A stretch of DNA of 28,730 nt from an uncultured Clostridia bacterium (GCA_934120395.1 CAKOTZ010000013.1:1-28730); one strand, 5' to 3'; numbered from the stretch's first letter, positions 16,099 through 24,745 are shown. A program made the numbers and translations. The notes: generated by a model from the sequence alone, not told the origin.

Positions 16099-16128
16099 TT
16101 GCATAAATGGGCATTTTCATGCTACAAT
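16099..16128 (+). promoter_or_regulatory. Putative promoter of murA
   Basis: TTGCAT (16099-16104) and TACAAT (16123-16128) are 18 bases apart, about 95 bases before murA. A long leader would result. Confidence 0.45.
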
Positions 16129-16221
16129 AATGTTTGAACGAAAAAGAAATACAAATATTCACTTCTTACGTAAAGTAGGCATAATATATAACAAAAGAAA
16201 AAAGTAGGAAGGTGAATAAAA

Positions 16222-17472
16222 ATGTCAAGTTACATAATTGAAGGCGGAAGAAAATTACAGGGAGAAGTAAGAGTGTCAGGCTCAAAAAATGCTTCACTTC
16301 CAATTATTGCAGCAAGTATATTAAATGAAAAAAAAACAACATTATATAATGTACCTAATATAGAAGATACAAGAACAACCCTGGAAATATTAAAAGTATT
16401 AGGCTGTAAAGTTAAGAGGATGAATAATAAAGTACAAATAGATTCGTCCAATATTAAAACACATGAAATACCAGATAAACTAATGAGAGAATTACGCTCA
16501 TCAGTAATACTAGCTGGAGCAATAATAGCTAGATTTAAAAATGCAAAATTTTCGTATCCAGGAGGTTGTGATATTGGAGCAAGACCAATAGATTTGCATT
16601 TAGATGGATTTCGTAAATTAGGAATTCAAATAGAAGAAGAAGGGGGATATATATTTTGTCATACAGAAAAAATAGTAGGCAATGATATACATTTAGATTT
16701 CCCTAGTGTAGGAGCAACAGAGAATATAATGTTAGCAGCAGTACTTGCAGAAGGCAAAACAATAATACGAAATGCTGCATTAGAACCAGAAATTATAGAC
16801 TTGCAAAATATGCTAAACAAAATGGGAGCAAAAATAAAAGGTGCAGGAACAAAAATTATTAATATAACTGGTGTAAAGCAACTAAAAAAAGAAATAAGTT
16901 ATAATATAATGCCAGACAGGATAGAAGCAGGAACTTTGCTTTGTGCAACTGCAATAACAGGAGGAAGAGTACAAATAACAAATGTAATTCCAGAGCATAT
17001 ACAACCAGTAATATATAAGTTAGAAGAAGCAGGATGTAGAATCGAAATTGAAAATGATAAAATTTTGTTACAAGGACCAAAAAAGATAAAAGCAGTTGAT
17101 ATAAAAACAATGCCATACCCAGGTTTTCCAACAGATATGCAATCAGTTTTTTCAACAATATTAACAGTATCAAAAGGAACTTCGGTAATAGTAGAGAATA
17201 TATTTGAAAGTAGATATAAATATATTAATGAATTAAAGAGAATGGGAGCAAAAGCAACAATAGAAGGTAAAACAGCAATAATAAAAGGTGTAAAAAAACT
17301 AAATGGAGCTGAAGTAAAAGCAACAGACTTAAGGGGAGGAGCCGCTTTAGTATTAGCTGGACTAGTTGCAAAAGGGAAAACGGAAGTAACTAATATAGAA
17401 TATTTATTAAGAGGATATGAAAATTTTGATAAAAAGTTAAATGGCTTAGGAGCAAAAATTATTATAAAGTAA
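16222..17472 (+). CDS. murA: UDP-N-acetylglucosamine 1-carboxyvinyltransferase
   Basis: A 416-residue enzyme of the EPSP-synthase fold. It transfers enolpyruvate from phosphoenolpyruvate to UDP-GlcNAc, the first committed step of peptidoglycan synthesis. SKNASLP at 21-27 holds the PEP-binding Lys22, and GGCDIGARP holds the catalytic Cys116 that fosfomycin alkylates. YPGFPTDMQS near 295-310 is also typical. The Cys is retained, so the enzyme should be fosfomycin sensitive in principle. ATG at 16222, AGGAAGGTG upstream. It opens the division cluster, as in Bacillus. Confidence 0.96.
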   Translation: MSSYIIEGGRKLQGEVRVSGSKNASLPIIAASILNEKKTTLYNVPNIEDTRTTLEILKVLGCKVKRMNNKVQIDSSNIKTHEIPDKLMRELRSSVILAGAIIARFKNAKFSYPGGCDIGARPIDLHLDGFRKLGIQIEEEGGYIFCHTEKIVGNDIHLDFPSVGATENIMLAAVLAEGKTIIRNAALEPEIIDLQNMLNKMGAKIKGAGTKIINITGVKQLKKEISYNIMPDRIEAGTLLCATAITGGRVQITNVIPEHIQPVIYKLEEAGCRIEIENDKILLQGPKKIKAVDIKTMPYPGFPTDMQSVFSTILTVSKGTSVIVENIFESRYKYINELKRMGAKATIEGKTAIIKGVKKLNGAEVKATDLRGGAALVLAGLVAKGKTEVTNIEYLLRGYENFDKKLNGLGAKIIIK

Positions 17473-17475
17473 AAA

Positions 17476-17497
17476 ATGGGCAGAAAACTCTGCCCAT
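17476..17497 (+). other. Hairpin between murA and ftsQ
   Basis: ATGGGCAGA-AAAC-TCTGCCCAT is a perfect 9-bp stem with no T-run after it, so it looks like an attenuator, RNA-processing site or stabiliser rather than a true terminator. Confidence 0.6.
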
Positions 17498-17518
17498 ATA
17501 GAAAAAGCGGGTGAAACA

Positions 17519-18547
17519 GTGAAAAAGCAAGAAATACAAGAAGTAAATTTTATAGATTTAAAAAAAGAAAAGAAGAAAAGAAAAAAGGAAAAGAAAAAAA
17601 AGAAAGAGAAAAAAGTAGAAGTAGATAAAAAACCAGAATTATTGGAATTTGAAAACGAAATAATAGTTGGTGTTCGAGAAATTCCGGAAGAACATACAGA
17701 ACGAAATAATAAAAAAAAGAAAAGAAAAAAAGAAAAAAGAAAAAAACAAGTTAATAAAAAAAAGCAAGAAAACAAAGCGGACAAGTCTAAAAAAGAAACT
17801 AAAATTAGCAAAAAGAAGAAAAGAATAATCTTTTTCATAAAATCTATTTTAATAATAACGATATTACTTGGAATAACAATTTTTATAATAACGTCACCAC
17901 TGTTTAATATTACTGAAATAAAAGTAGAAAATAACAATAAAATAAGTTCAATGGAAATAATAAATTTATCAGAAATACAAGAAGGTAGTAACATATTTCA
18001 AATGAAAAGCTATTTAATTACGAAAAAAATAAAACAAAATCCATATATTGAAGATGTAAAAATAATTAGAGATTTACCAGGTACTGTACGCATAAGTGTC
18101 AAAGAAAGAAAAGCAAAATATATATTGCAAATAGGAGAAAGCGAGTATGCATATATTAATAATCAGGGATATATTCTAGAAAAAAGTAGTGAGAACTTAG
18201 AATTACCACAAATAACATCATTTAAAACAGAAGATTTTACACCAGGAGGGCGATTATGTAATGACGACCTAGAAAAATTAGAAGTCGTTTTAAGGATAAT
18301 GGAAACAGCTAATAGCAATGGTATTGGAAAATTAATTACAAAAATTGATATAGAAAATGGAAATGACTTTAAAATTAGATTAGAGAGTGAAAAGAAAACA
18401 GTTTATTTAGGAGATGCATCAGATATAAATACAAAAATGTTATACATAAAAGCTAATATAGAAGACGAAAAAGGTGTAGAAGGCGAATTGTTTATGGATG
18501 GAAAGACCAATAAGGAAAATGAATTCTTATTTAGGGAAAAAGTATAA
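17519..18547 (+). CDS. ftsQ: Cell division protein FtsQ/DivIB with long Lys-rich N-terminus
   Basis: A 342-residue bitopic divisome protein, starting at GTG 17519 after GGGTG. Residues 1-102 are an unusually long cytosolic tail dominated by Lys and Glu (tracts such as KKEKKKRKKEKKKKKEKK). A membrane helix follows (about 103-126), then a POTRA domain (SPLFNITEIKVENNNKISS, about 127-195) and the beta domain (VRISVKERKAKYILQI). FtsQ/DivIB links FtsB/DivIC and FtsL and controls septal peptidoglycan synthesis. Its position between murA and the DUF881 genes matches the Bacillus cluster. Confidence 0.9.
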   Translation: MKKQEIQEVNFIDLKKEKKKRKKEKKKKKEKKVEVDKKPELLEFENEIIVGVREIPEEHTERNNKKKKRKKEKRKKQVNKKKQENKADKSKKETKISKKKKRIIFFIKSILIITILLGITIFIITSPLFNITEIKVENNNKISSMEIINLSEIQEGSNIFQMKSYLITKKIKQNPYIEDVKIIRDLPGTVRISVKERKAKYILQIGESEYAYINNQGYILEKSSENLELPQITSFKTEDFTPGGRLCNDDLEKLEVVLRIMETANSNGIGKLITKIDIENGNDFKIRLESEKKTVYLGDASDINTKMLYIKANIEDEKGVEGELFMDGKTNKENEFLFREKV

Positions 18548-18568
18548 AGAAAGTGAGGAAAATATGGA

Positions 18569-19281
18569 ATGAAAAAAAGATATATAGCAATAACAATTCG
18601 GAACAATGTGTTTCCTACTAACATTTCGGAATATTTATACAACTAAAGACAATAGAGTCAACAAGTAGTGTGTCAAAAAGCTTGTCAGAAAATAGCTTAA
18701 GAGATGAAGTGTTAAAATGGAAGGAAAGATATGACAATACATATAGGGATTTAAATCAAGCAGAAAAGAAGCTAGAAAGCGAAAGAAAAAGTGCAACAGA
18801 AAATAATAGCGAAACAGCAGAAATGGAAAAAGAGCTAAAACATCTAAATATACTATTAGGCTTAACAGAAGTAAATGGAAGAGGACTAACAATAACAGTA
18901 GAGGACAATAAAACCAATAGTTCTCAAATAATTAATGCAAATCTAGCTGTAGTACACGACGGAGATTTAATTGAGATTGTAAATATTTTAAAAAATGCAG
19001 GAGCAGAAGCAATAAGCATAAATGACCAAAGAATAGTAAATAGCACAGCAATAACATGTGATGGTTCAGTGGTTAGAATAAATGGAGAAAAAATTGGAGT
19101 TCCATACACAATAAAAGCAATAGGTTCGCCAGAGGGATTAAAAGGTGCATTAGAAATGCCAAATAGCTATGTTGATCAGATGATAAAAGATGGAGTAAAA
19201 GTTGAAATAAAAAAATGGAACAATCTAACAATACCAAAATATGATGGAGTAATAGAAAACGAGTACATGAAAGATAGGTGA
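18569..19281 (+). CDS. DUF881 (YlxW-like) divisome-cluster protein, needs two +1 shifts at CGGA
   Basis: ATG at 18569 follows GTGAGGAA and starts MKKRYIAITI. The zero frame stops at 18644-18646. Skipping C at 18599 (codon 11) and again C at 18627 (codon 20) gives ITI-G-TMCFLLTF-G-IFIQLKTIE, a membrane helix that lines up with the start of the next DUF881 gene (ITIVLGLVCFILVAVMFMQF). The reading frame then runs to 19281 through a coiled coil (about 40-80) and the DUF881 domain with LLGLTEVNGRGLTITVED. The restored length is 236 residues. Without both shifts the protein lacks its membrane anchor, unless translation restarts at GTG 18670. In Bacillus the equivalent genes are ylxW and ylxX, of unclear function near ftsA/ftsZ. 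Confidence 0.75.
18599..18602 (+). other. CGGA frame-break site 3 (DUF881 gene, codon 11)
   Basis: Reading GGA from 18600 places a Gly where the next DUF881 protein also has Gly. Failure to shift ends translation at 18644-18646. Confidence 0.6.
18627..18630 (+). other. CGGA frame-break site 4 (DUF881 gene, codon 20)
   Basis: The second shift in the same membrane helix. With only the first shift the frame stops at 18666-18668. Reading GGA from 18628 joins the frame of the DUF881 domain. Confidence 0.6.
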
Positions 19282-20018
19282 TAAAATTGAAAGGAAAAGG
19301 AACAATAACAATAGTTCTAGGATTGGTATGCTTTATACTAGTTGCAGTAATGTTTATGCAATTTAAAACAGTTAGTCAAACAGATATTACCTCAATAGAA
19401 ATGATGCGTGAAACAGAACTAAGAGAAGAATTGGCAAGTTGGAAAACAAAATATGAAGATGTTGCAAAGAAACTAGAAGATACAAATAGCAAAATAGAAG
19501 AATATAAACAAACAAACAAAGATAATGAAAAAGCAACAAATGTATTAGAAAGTGAATTAATACAAGTAAGGAAAAATCTAGGATTAACAAATGTTATTGG
19601 CGATGGAGTAATAGTAACACTTACAGATAATGAAGATACATCAGAAAACGAATACGGAGAAATATATGATAAAAGAATTAGTGTATACGATCTATTACAG
19701 CTTATTAACGAGCTAAAATTAGCAGGAGCAGAAGCGATAGAAATAAATGGAATACGTATTGTAAATAAAAGCGATATTGCCTTAATTACAGACAGCTTTT
19801 TAAAAATTGATGGTCACAGATTGAACTCTCCCTATGTTATAAAAGCTATAGGAAATCCAACAACCTTAGAAAGTGCACTAATACAAAAAAATTCAGGATA
19901 TATAGATAAAATAATAAAACCTTATGATAAGATAGCAACAGTTGAAAAGGCTAAACAAATTGAAATAGCTAAATATGACGAAGAATGGAAATTAAAATAT
20001 ATAGAAGGGGAGGAATAA
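19278..20018 (+). CDS. DUF881 (YlxX-like) divisome-cluster protein
   Basis: A 246-residue protein, start overlapping the previous stop by four bases. A short cytosolic tail and a membrane helix (about 9-27) are followed by a coiled coil (about 40-92) and the DUF881 domain (NVIGDGVIVTLTDNED, LAGAEAIEINGIRIVNKSDI, SPYVIKAIGNPTTLESAL). It is an intact paralogue of the preceding gene with no frame break. DUF881 proteins precede sbp and ftsA in many Firmicutes and may act in division or envelope assembly. The biochemical role is unknown. Confidence 0.88.
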   Translation: MIKLKGKGTITIVLGLVCFILVAVMFMQFKTVSQTDITSIEMMRETELREELASWKTKYEDVAKKLEDTNSKIEEYKQTNKDNEKATNVLESELIQVRKNLGLTNVIGDGVIVTLTDNEDTSENEYGEIYDKRISVYDLLQLINELKLAGAEAIEINGIRIVNKSDIALITDSFLKIDGHRLNSPYVIKAIGNPTTLESALIQKNSGYIDKIIKPYDKIATVEKAKQIEIAKYDEEWKLKYIEGEE

Positions 20019-20019
20019 A

Positions 20020-20385
20020 ATGGTTATATTCGCGATATTAATAGGATGCTTATTAGGTGTAATATTTGGAATGAATGCACCAATTATTCCATATACATAT
20101 TCAGGTTACCTAGCAATAGCAATAGTTGCATCATTAGACTCAATTTTTGGAGGAATAACAGCTGTACTGAACAAAAAATTTGACCTAAAAATTTTTGTAT
20201 CAGGTTTTTTTGGTAATGCAATATTATCAATATTATTAACATTTTTGGGGCAAAAATTAAATGTGGACATATATTTAGCTGCAATAGTTGTCTTTGTTGG
20301 TAGAATGTTTACAAATTTAGCAATAATTAGAAGATATTATATAGATAAATGGACACAAAAAAGAACAGAAAAAAATAAAAAATAA
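20020..20385 (+). CDS. sbp: DUF1290 small basic membrane protein Sbp
   Basis: A 121-residue membrane protein with three to four helices (about 1-17, 25-45, 60-80, 83-100) and a basic C-terminus (KWTQKRTEKNKK). It opens MVIFAILIGCLLGVIFGMNAP and has YLAIAIVASLDSIFGGI and FVSGFFGNAILSILL, typical of the DUF1290/Sbp family. It follows the DUF881 gene by one base and precedes ftsA, the standard position. Function unknown. Confidence 0.92.
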   Translation: MVIFAILIGCLLGVIFGMNAPIIPYTYSGYLAIAIVASLDSIFGGITAVLNKKFDLKIFVSGFFGNAILSILLTFLGQKLNVDIYLAAIVVFVGRMFTNLAIIRRYYIDKWTQKRTEKNKK

Positions 20386-20433
20386 TTATTACAAAATTAT
20401 TACAAGAATATTACGAAAATATAACGAAATCTA

Positions 20434-20462
20434 TTGACAATTTAAGAAAAATATAATATCCT
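20434..20462 (+). promoter_or_regulatory. Possible promoter of ftsA
   Basis: TTGACA (20434-20439) is a perfect -35 box. At 17 bases the -10 would be the weak TATCCT (20457-20462). A better-looking TATAAT lies too close. The 112-base gap before ftsA suggests a promoter here, but its exact form is unsure. Confidence 0.35.
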
Positions 20463-20497
20463 AATACAAGAAAATAAAAAAATTGGAGGAATAGACT

Positions 20498-21727
20498 TTG
20501 GCAATAGGAGATATTATTGTTGGGGTTGACATAGGAACAGAAAAAATTACAGCTGTCGTGGGAGAAGTAAATAGCTTTAACCAGATAGAAATTGTTTGTA
20601 CAGCAACATCAAAATGTTATGGCGTTAAAAAAACAAAGATTATTGATGAAGAGCAAGTATCGGAATCAATAAAAAGTGTAATAGGACAAATAGAATTAGA
20701 AGCTGGATTTAAAGTTAACTCAGCTTATACAACCATCCCAGGTACCTATGTTACCATAGTACAAAACAGCGTAACAAAAGAAGTCAAAGATAAATATGCT
20801 GGAATAAGCGTAAAAGACGTAAGTTCCAGTATTAATCAAGTAAGAGATATTGAAATACCAGACGATAAAGTATTAATAGACATTGTTACAAGTCAATTCC
20901 TACTAGATAATGGAAGAGTAGTAGAAGACCCAGTAGGGAATTTAAGTAGTTCATTCACGTTAAATGGTCAAGTAATATTAGCAGATAAGGAATATGTAAA
21001 ACAATTATCAACAGTATTTAAAAGAGCTGGCATTGAAATAGATGGTATAGTACCGACTATCTTGGCACAAAGAAATCTAATACTTGATACAAATGAACTT
21101 GATGATAACGTCGTAATTTTAGATATTGGAGCTGGGAACACTAATATAGGAGCATTTGAAGGAAATCAATTTATCTACACAAATACCATACCAGTAGGAG
21201 GAAATAGCATTACAAACGATATTGCTTATATATTGGATATTGAAGAAGAAGAAGCTGAAAAGCTAAAAAAACAATATGGACTAGCTTTAAAATCATTCAT
21301 AGATAATGATAATGATATCATATTAAATACACGAAAAAATGAACATGCAAATCGTACAATAAAAAGTTCAGAGTTAATAGAAATAATAGAAGCTAGAGTA
21401 GAAGAAATATTTTCACTAGTTAATAAAGATATTAGTCAACATGGATTTAAACAAAAAATAAACAGTGTAATATTAACAGGACAGGGCATGACCAATATAA
21501 ATAAAAGTGACGTAGCTGGAAAAATAATATTAAATATACCTGTAAAAATTGCAACAGGTAGATTAATAAGTACAATTAAGACAGAATATAGGACAGGATA
21601 TGCTCTGGTAAGATATGTAGCAGCAAGACCATTTGCAAAAACAGTATCAAGCAGTATTGACACTAAATCTGAGGAAAATATTGTAAAAAATATTATACAA
21701 AAAATTAAAGAATTTTTTTATTCGTAA
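20498..21727 (+). CDS. ftsA: Cell division protein FtsA
   Basis: A 409-residue actin-like ATPase that tethers the FtsZ ring to the membrane. TTG start at 20498 after GGAGG. Phosphate-1 motif VGVDIGTEKITAVVGE is at about 9-24, phosphate-2 VVILDIGAGNTNIGAFEG at about 205-222, the adenosine motif ILTGQGMTNI near 325, and the S12-13 region follows. The C-terminal IVKNIIQKIKEFFYS is an amphipathic membrane-targeting helix. It sits directly before ftsZ, as usual. Confidence 0.95.
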   Translation: MAIGDIIVGVDIGTEKITAVVGEVNSFNQIEIVCTATSKCYGVKKTKIIDEEQVSESIKSVIGQIELEAGFKVNSAYTTIPGTYVTIVQNSVTKEVKDKYAGISVKDVSSSINQVRDIEIPDDKVLIDIVTSQFLLDNGRVVEDPVGNLSSSFTLNGQVILADKEYVKQLSTVFKRAGIEIDGIVPTILAQRNLILDTNELDDNVVILDIGAGNTNIGAFEGNQFIYTNTIPVGGNSITNDIAYILDIEEEEAEKLKKQYGLALKSFIDNDNDIILNTRKNEHANRTIKSSELIEIIEARVEEIFSLVNKDISQHGFKQKINSVILTGQGMTNINKSDVAGKIILNIPVKIATGRLISTIKTEYRTGYALVRYVAARPFAKTVSSSIDTKSEENIVKNIIQKIKEFFYS

Positions 21728-21778
21728 AAAGAAAGAGTTGGAATATCTAAACTAGGATAGAAGGAGGAAAAAACAAGT

Positions 21779-22900
21779 ATGGTGGACTATGAAGAGAACA
21801 GCAAATTAATGATGGATGGAACCGCAACAATAAAAGTAATAGGTGTTGGAGGTGCTGGAAACAACGCTATAAATAGAATGATTGAGGCAGGAATAAAGGG
21901 AGTAGAGTTTATTGCAGTAAACACAGATAGACAAGCATTACAATTATCAAAAGCATCAGCCAAAATACAAATTGGTGAAAAAATTACAAGAGGATTAGGA
22001 GCAGGAGCAAACCCAGATATAGGAGCACAATCTGCAGATGAAAGCAAGGGAGAAATTGCAGAAGTATTACGAGGAGCAGATATGGTGTTCGTAACAGCTG
22101 GAATGGGTGGCGGAACTGGAACAGGAGCAGCTCCAGTTGTAGCAGCAGCAGCAAAAGAAATGGGAATTTTAACTATAGGTGTTGTTACAAAACCATTTAC
22201 CTTTGAAGGAAAAAAGAGATTATCACAAGCGGAAAGAGGAATAGAAAGCTTAAAAGCAAAGGTAGATACTCTAGTTGTAATTCCAAACGATAAATTATTA
22301 CAAATTATTGATAGAAAAACATCAATAATAGATGCATTTAAAATGGCAGATGATGTATTAAGACAAGGTGTACAAGGTATATCTGACTTAATTGCAGTAC
22401 CGGGATTAATTAACCTAGACTTTGCGGATGTAAAAACTATTATGTTAAATACAGGTATGGCACACATGGGTATAGGAAGAGCAAGTGGCGAAAACAGAGC
22501 AGAAGATGCTGCAAAACAAGCTATCGAAAGTCCATTATTAGAAACATCTATTGAAGGTGCAAGAGGAGTTATTATTAACATTACTGGTAATAGCGATTTA
22601 GGATTACATGAAGTAAACACAGCTGCAGAGTTAATTCAACGCAGTGTTGATTCAGAAGCAAATATTATCTTTGGTTCTGTGGTAGATGAAAATATGGGAG
22701 ATGAAATTTCAATTACTGTTATAGCAACAGGATTTGAACAAGAACAAAACATCACAAGTTTAGGTGTAGAAAATATAGTAAATAGAGCTTGGGACAAAAA
22801 AATAAATCAAACACCAGCTAGTAGTGAAACACCATCTTCTACTAACGAATTAGATATACCAGCCTTTTTAAGAAAAAATAGAGGAACAACTCGGAAATAA
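21779..22900 (+). CDS. ftsZ: Cell division GTPase FtsZ
   Basis: A 373-residue tubulin-like GTPase that polymerises into the division ring. It has IGVGGAGNNAINRM at 21-34, the G-box GGGTGTGAAPV at 110-120, RQGVQGIS, the T7 loop NLDFADVK, and a conserved C-terminal tip DIPAFLRKN that binds FtsA. AAGGAGG precedes ATG 21779. The penultimate codon is CGG followed by A (22892-22895). If it shifted like the other CGGA sites, the protein would end G-N-K at 22904 instead of R-K at 22900. A bidirectional-looking 18-bp terminator follows. Confidence 0.97.
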   Translation: MVDYEENSKLMMDGTATIKVIGVGGAGNNAINRMIEAGIKGVEFIAVNTDRQALQLSKASAKIQIGEKITRGLGAGANPDIGAQSADESKGEIAEVLRGADMVFVTAGMGGGTGTGAAPVVAAAAKEMGILTIGVVTKPFTFEGKKRLSQAERGIESLKAKVDTLVVIPNDKLLQIIDRKTSIIDAFKMADDVLRQGVQGISDLIAVPGLINLDFADVKTIMLNTGMAHMGIGRASGENRAEDAAKQAIESPLLETSIEGARGVIINITGNSDLGLHEVNTAAELIQRSVDSEANIIFGSVVDENMGDEISITVIATGFEQEQNITSLGVENIVNRAWDKKINQTPASSETPSSTNELDIPAFLRKNRGTTRK

Positions 22901-22926
22901 ATAAAAAAAGTCAAAATAGTATAAAT

Positions 22927-22968
22927 AAAAAAAGAAATAATCTAGAAAAGTAGATTATTTCTTTTTTT
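22927..22968 (+). terminator. Strong intrinsic terminator after ftsZ
   Basis: A perfect 18-bp stem (22927-22944 with 22951-22968) has the loop GAAAAG and ends in CTTTTTTT. It separates the division genes from the spoIIGA-sigE-sigG block. Confidence 0.92.
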
Positions 22969-22980
22969 CTACTTCTAAAA

Positions 22981-23013
22981 ATGACAAACTTTTAAAAGAA
23001 ATAATAGTACAAT
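22981..23013 (+). promoter_or_regulatory. Possible spoIIG-type promoter with wide spacer
   Basis: ATGACA (22981-22986) and TACAAT (23008-23013) are 21 bases apart. The spoIIG promoter of Bacillus is known for a similarly long spacer and for activation by Spo0A. The complement of ATGACAAAC reads GTTTGTCAT, a partial match to a Spo0A box. Both points are suggestive only. Confidence 0.4.
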
Positions 23014-23053
23014 AAGCAAAAGAAGAAATAAAAGGTTGGTGATATAGGAAAGA

Positions 23054-23980
23054 ATGATAGTATATCTTGATGTAGTGTTAATTGAAAATTTGTTTATGAA
23101 CTACATCATATTATTTGCCACAGCTATAATAAACAAAACAGAAATAAAACTAATAAGAATTTTATTAGCCAGCATTTTAGGAAGCCTATATGCTGTGGTA
23201 AATTATACCAATATCCTAGAAAATAAATTAGGACTAATGTTAAAAATATTCTTATCTATAGCAATGGTATATCTTGCATTTAAGCCAAACAACATAAAAC
23301 AATGTGCAAGACAGTTAATGATTTTTTATTTAACATCATTTACATTTGGGGGAGTCGCCTTTGCAATGTTATATTTCATTAAACCAAGTGAATTATTAAT
23401 GAAAAATGGTGTATATATAGGGACATATCCAATAAAAATAGCCTTAATAGGGGGAATAGTTGGATTTGTAATCATAACAATTGCATTTAAAATAATAAAA
23501 GGAAAAATAAGTAGAAGAGATGTATATTGCAAAATAACAATAGAAATAGAAAAAAACAGAAAATCAATACCAGCAATGCTGGATACAGGAAATCAATTAA
23601 GAGAACCAATAACGAAAGCTCCAGTAGTTATAATAGAAAAAGAACAACTAAAAGAAATAATACCTGAGCAAATAATAACTAATATACAAAAAATAATAGA
23701 TGGAAATACTGAAGAAATAAAACAAATAGAAAGATATAAAAATAGATTTAGAGTATTACCATTTAGTTCTATAGGAAAAACAAATGGGTTATTGTTAGGT
23801 ATAAAAGCAGACAAAGTAACCGTTAAATATGACGAACAAGAAAGACTATTGAAAAATGTTGTGTTAGGAGTTTATGAGGAAAAGCTAAGTAAAACTAACA
23901 ATTATCATGCACTAATAGGGTTGGACCTATTAGAAGAAAGAGAGGGGTTAAATGAACATATTAGAAATGTTAAAATATAG
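23054..23980 (+). CDS. spoIIGA: Sporulation sigma-E factor-processing peptidase SpoIIGA
   Basis: A 308-residue membrane protease that cleaves pro-sigma-E in the mother cell after a signal (SpoIIR) from the forespore. The N-terminal half has five or so membrane helices (VYLDVVLIENLFMNYIILF at the start). The C-terminal half is a retroviral-type aspartic protease with the active DTGN motif in SIPAMLDTGNQLREPI (about residues 171-186) and VLPFSSIGKTNGLLLGIKAD. ATG at 23054, with GGTTGGTGATATAGGA upstream. Its end overlaps the sigE start by 29 bases, so the two are coupled. Confidence 0.95.
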   Translation: MIVYLDVVLIENLFMNYIILFATAIINKTEIKLIRILLASILGSLYAVVNYTNILENKLGLMLKIFLSIAMVYLAFKPNNIKQCARQLMIFYLTSFTFGGVAFAMLYFIKPSELLMKNGVYIGTYPIKIALIGGIVGFVIITIAFKIIKGKISRRDVYCKITIEIEKNRKSIPAMLDTGNQLREPITKAPVVIIEKEQLKEIIPEQIITNIQKIIDGNTEEIKQIERYKNRFRVLPFSSIGKTNGLLLGIKADKVTVKYDEQERLLKNVVLGVYEEKLSKTNNYHALIGLDLLEEREGLNEHIRNVKI

Positions 23981-24683
23981 CATAAATACAATTTATGTGA
24001 GATATATTAGTAAAGAGCAAGTTGATACAATGCCAATATACTACATAGGAGGAAGTCAAATTTTACCGCCACCACTAACTCCTAAAGAGGAGGAAGAATT
24101 ACTTCAAAAACTTTCAGAAAACGATGAAACAGTCAGAAAAACTTTAGTAGAAAGAAATTTAAGATTGGTAGTATATATAGCAAAAAAATTTGAAAATACA
24201 GGAGTTGGCATAGAGGATTTAATATCTATAGGAACAATAGGATTAATGAAGGCAATAAACACATTTAATACAGAAAAAAATATAAAACTTGCAACATATG
24301 CATCAAGATGCATAGAAAACGAAATATTAATGTATTTAAGACGAAGCAATAGGATAAAAGGAGAAGTATCAATAGATGAGCCGTTAAATCAAGACGGAGA
24401 TGGAAATGAATTATTGCTATCGGACATATTAGGGACAGAACCAGATATAACATCACGAAGAATTGAAGATGAAGTAGATAAAAAACTACTAAAGGCATCT
24501 ATAGAAAAGCTTAACAGCAGAGAAAAAAACATAATGGAACTGAGATACGGATTTATTGGAGAAAGCGAAAAAACACAAAAAGAAGTTGCAGATATGCTTG
24601 GAATATCACAAAGTTACATATCAAGATTAGAGAAAAAAATAATAGGTAAAATGAAAAAAGACATAATAGGTAAAACAGGATAA
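23952..24683 (+). CDS. sigE: RNA polymerase sporulation sigma factor SigE
   Basis: A 243-residue sigma-70-type factor for early mother-cell genes, made as an inactive precursor. ATG at 23952 follows GAGGGG. Residues 1-29 are the pro-sequence. The mature part starts near YYIGGSQILPPPLTPKEE, the region where SpoIIGA cuts. Region 2 has NLRLVVYIAKKFENTG and IGTIGLMKAINTF, and region 4 has KEVADMLGISQSYISRLEKK. It overlaps spoIIGA by 29 bases. Confidence 0.96.
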   Translation: MNILEMLKYSINTIYVRYISKEQVDTMPIYYIGGSQILPPPLTPKEEEELLQKLSENDETVRKTLVERNLRLVVYIAKKFENTGVGIEDLISIGTIGLMKAINTFNTEKNIKLATYASRCIENEILMYLRRSNRIKGEVSIDEPLNQDGDGNELLLSDILGTEPDITSRRIEDEVDKKLLKASIEKLNSREKNIMELRYGFIGESEKTQKEVADMLGISQSYISRLEKKIIGKMKKDIIGKTG

Positions 24684-24700
24684 AGAATAAAAAAACCAAA

Positions 24701-24732
24701 TTTGGTAATAATAGAAATAGCTAATTACCAAA
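24701..24732 (+). promoter_or_regulatory. Hairpin in the sigE-sigG gap next to the sigG ribosome site
   Basis: TTTGGTAAT (24701-24709) pairs with ATTACCAAA (24724-24732), a 9-bp stem whose right arm abuts and shares an A with the AAGGAGG site. The palindrome CCAAATTTGG (24696-24705) offers an alternative fold. Limiting sigG translation on read-through mRNA is a plausible role. Confidence 0.5.
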
Positions 24733-24745
24733 GGAGGTTTTTTTA

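Noticed and set aside
17476..17497. Rho-independent terminator between murA and ftsQ
   Set aside because: The stem is perfect but no T-run follows, so I list it only as a hairpin.
21787..22620. Long minus-strand open frame (277 codons) opposite ftsZ
   Set aside because: It is antisense to a fully conserved gene, has no ribosome site, and its low-complexity composition is the mirror of Gly/Ala-rich FtsZ.
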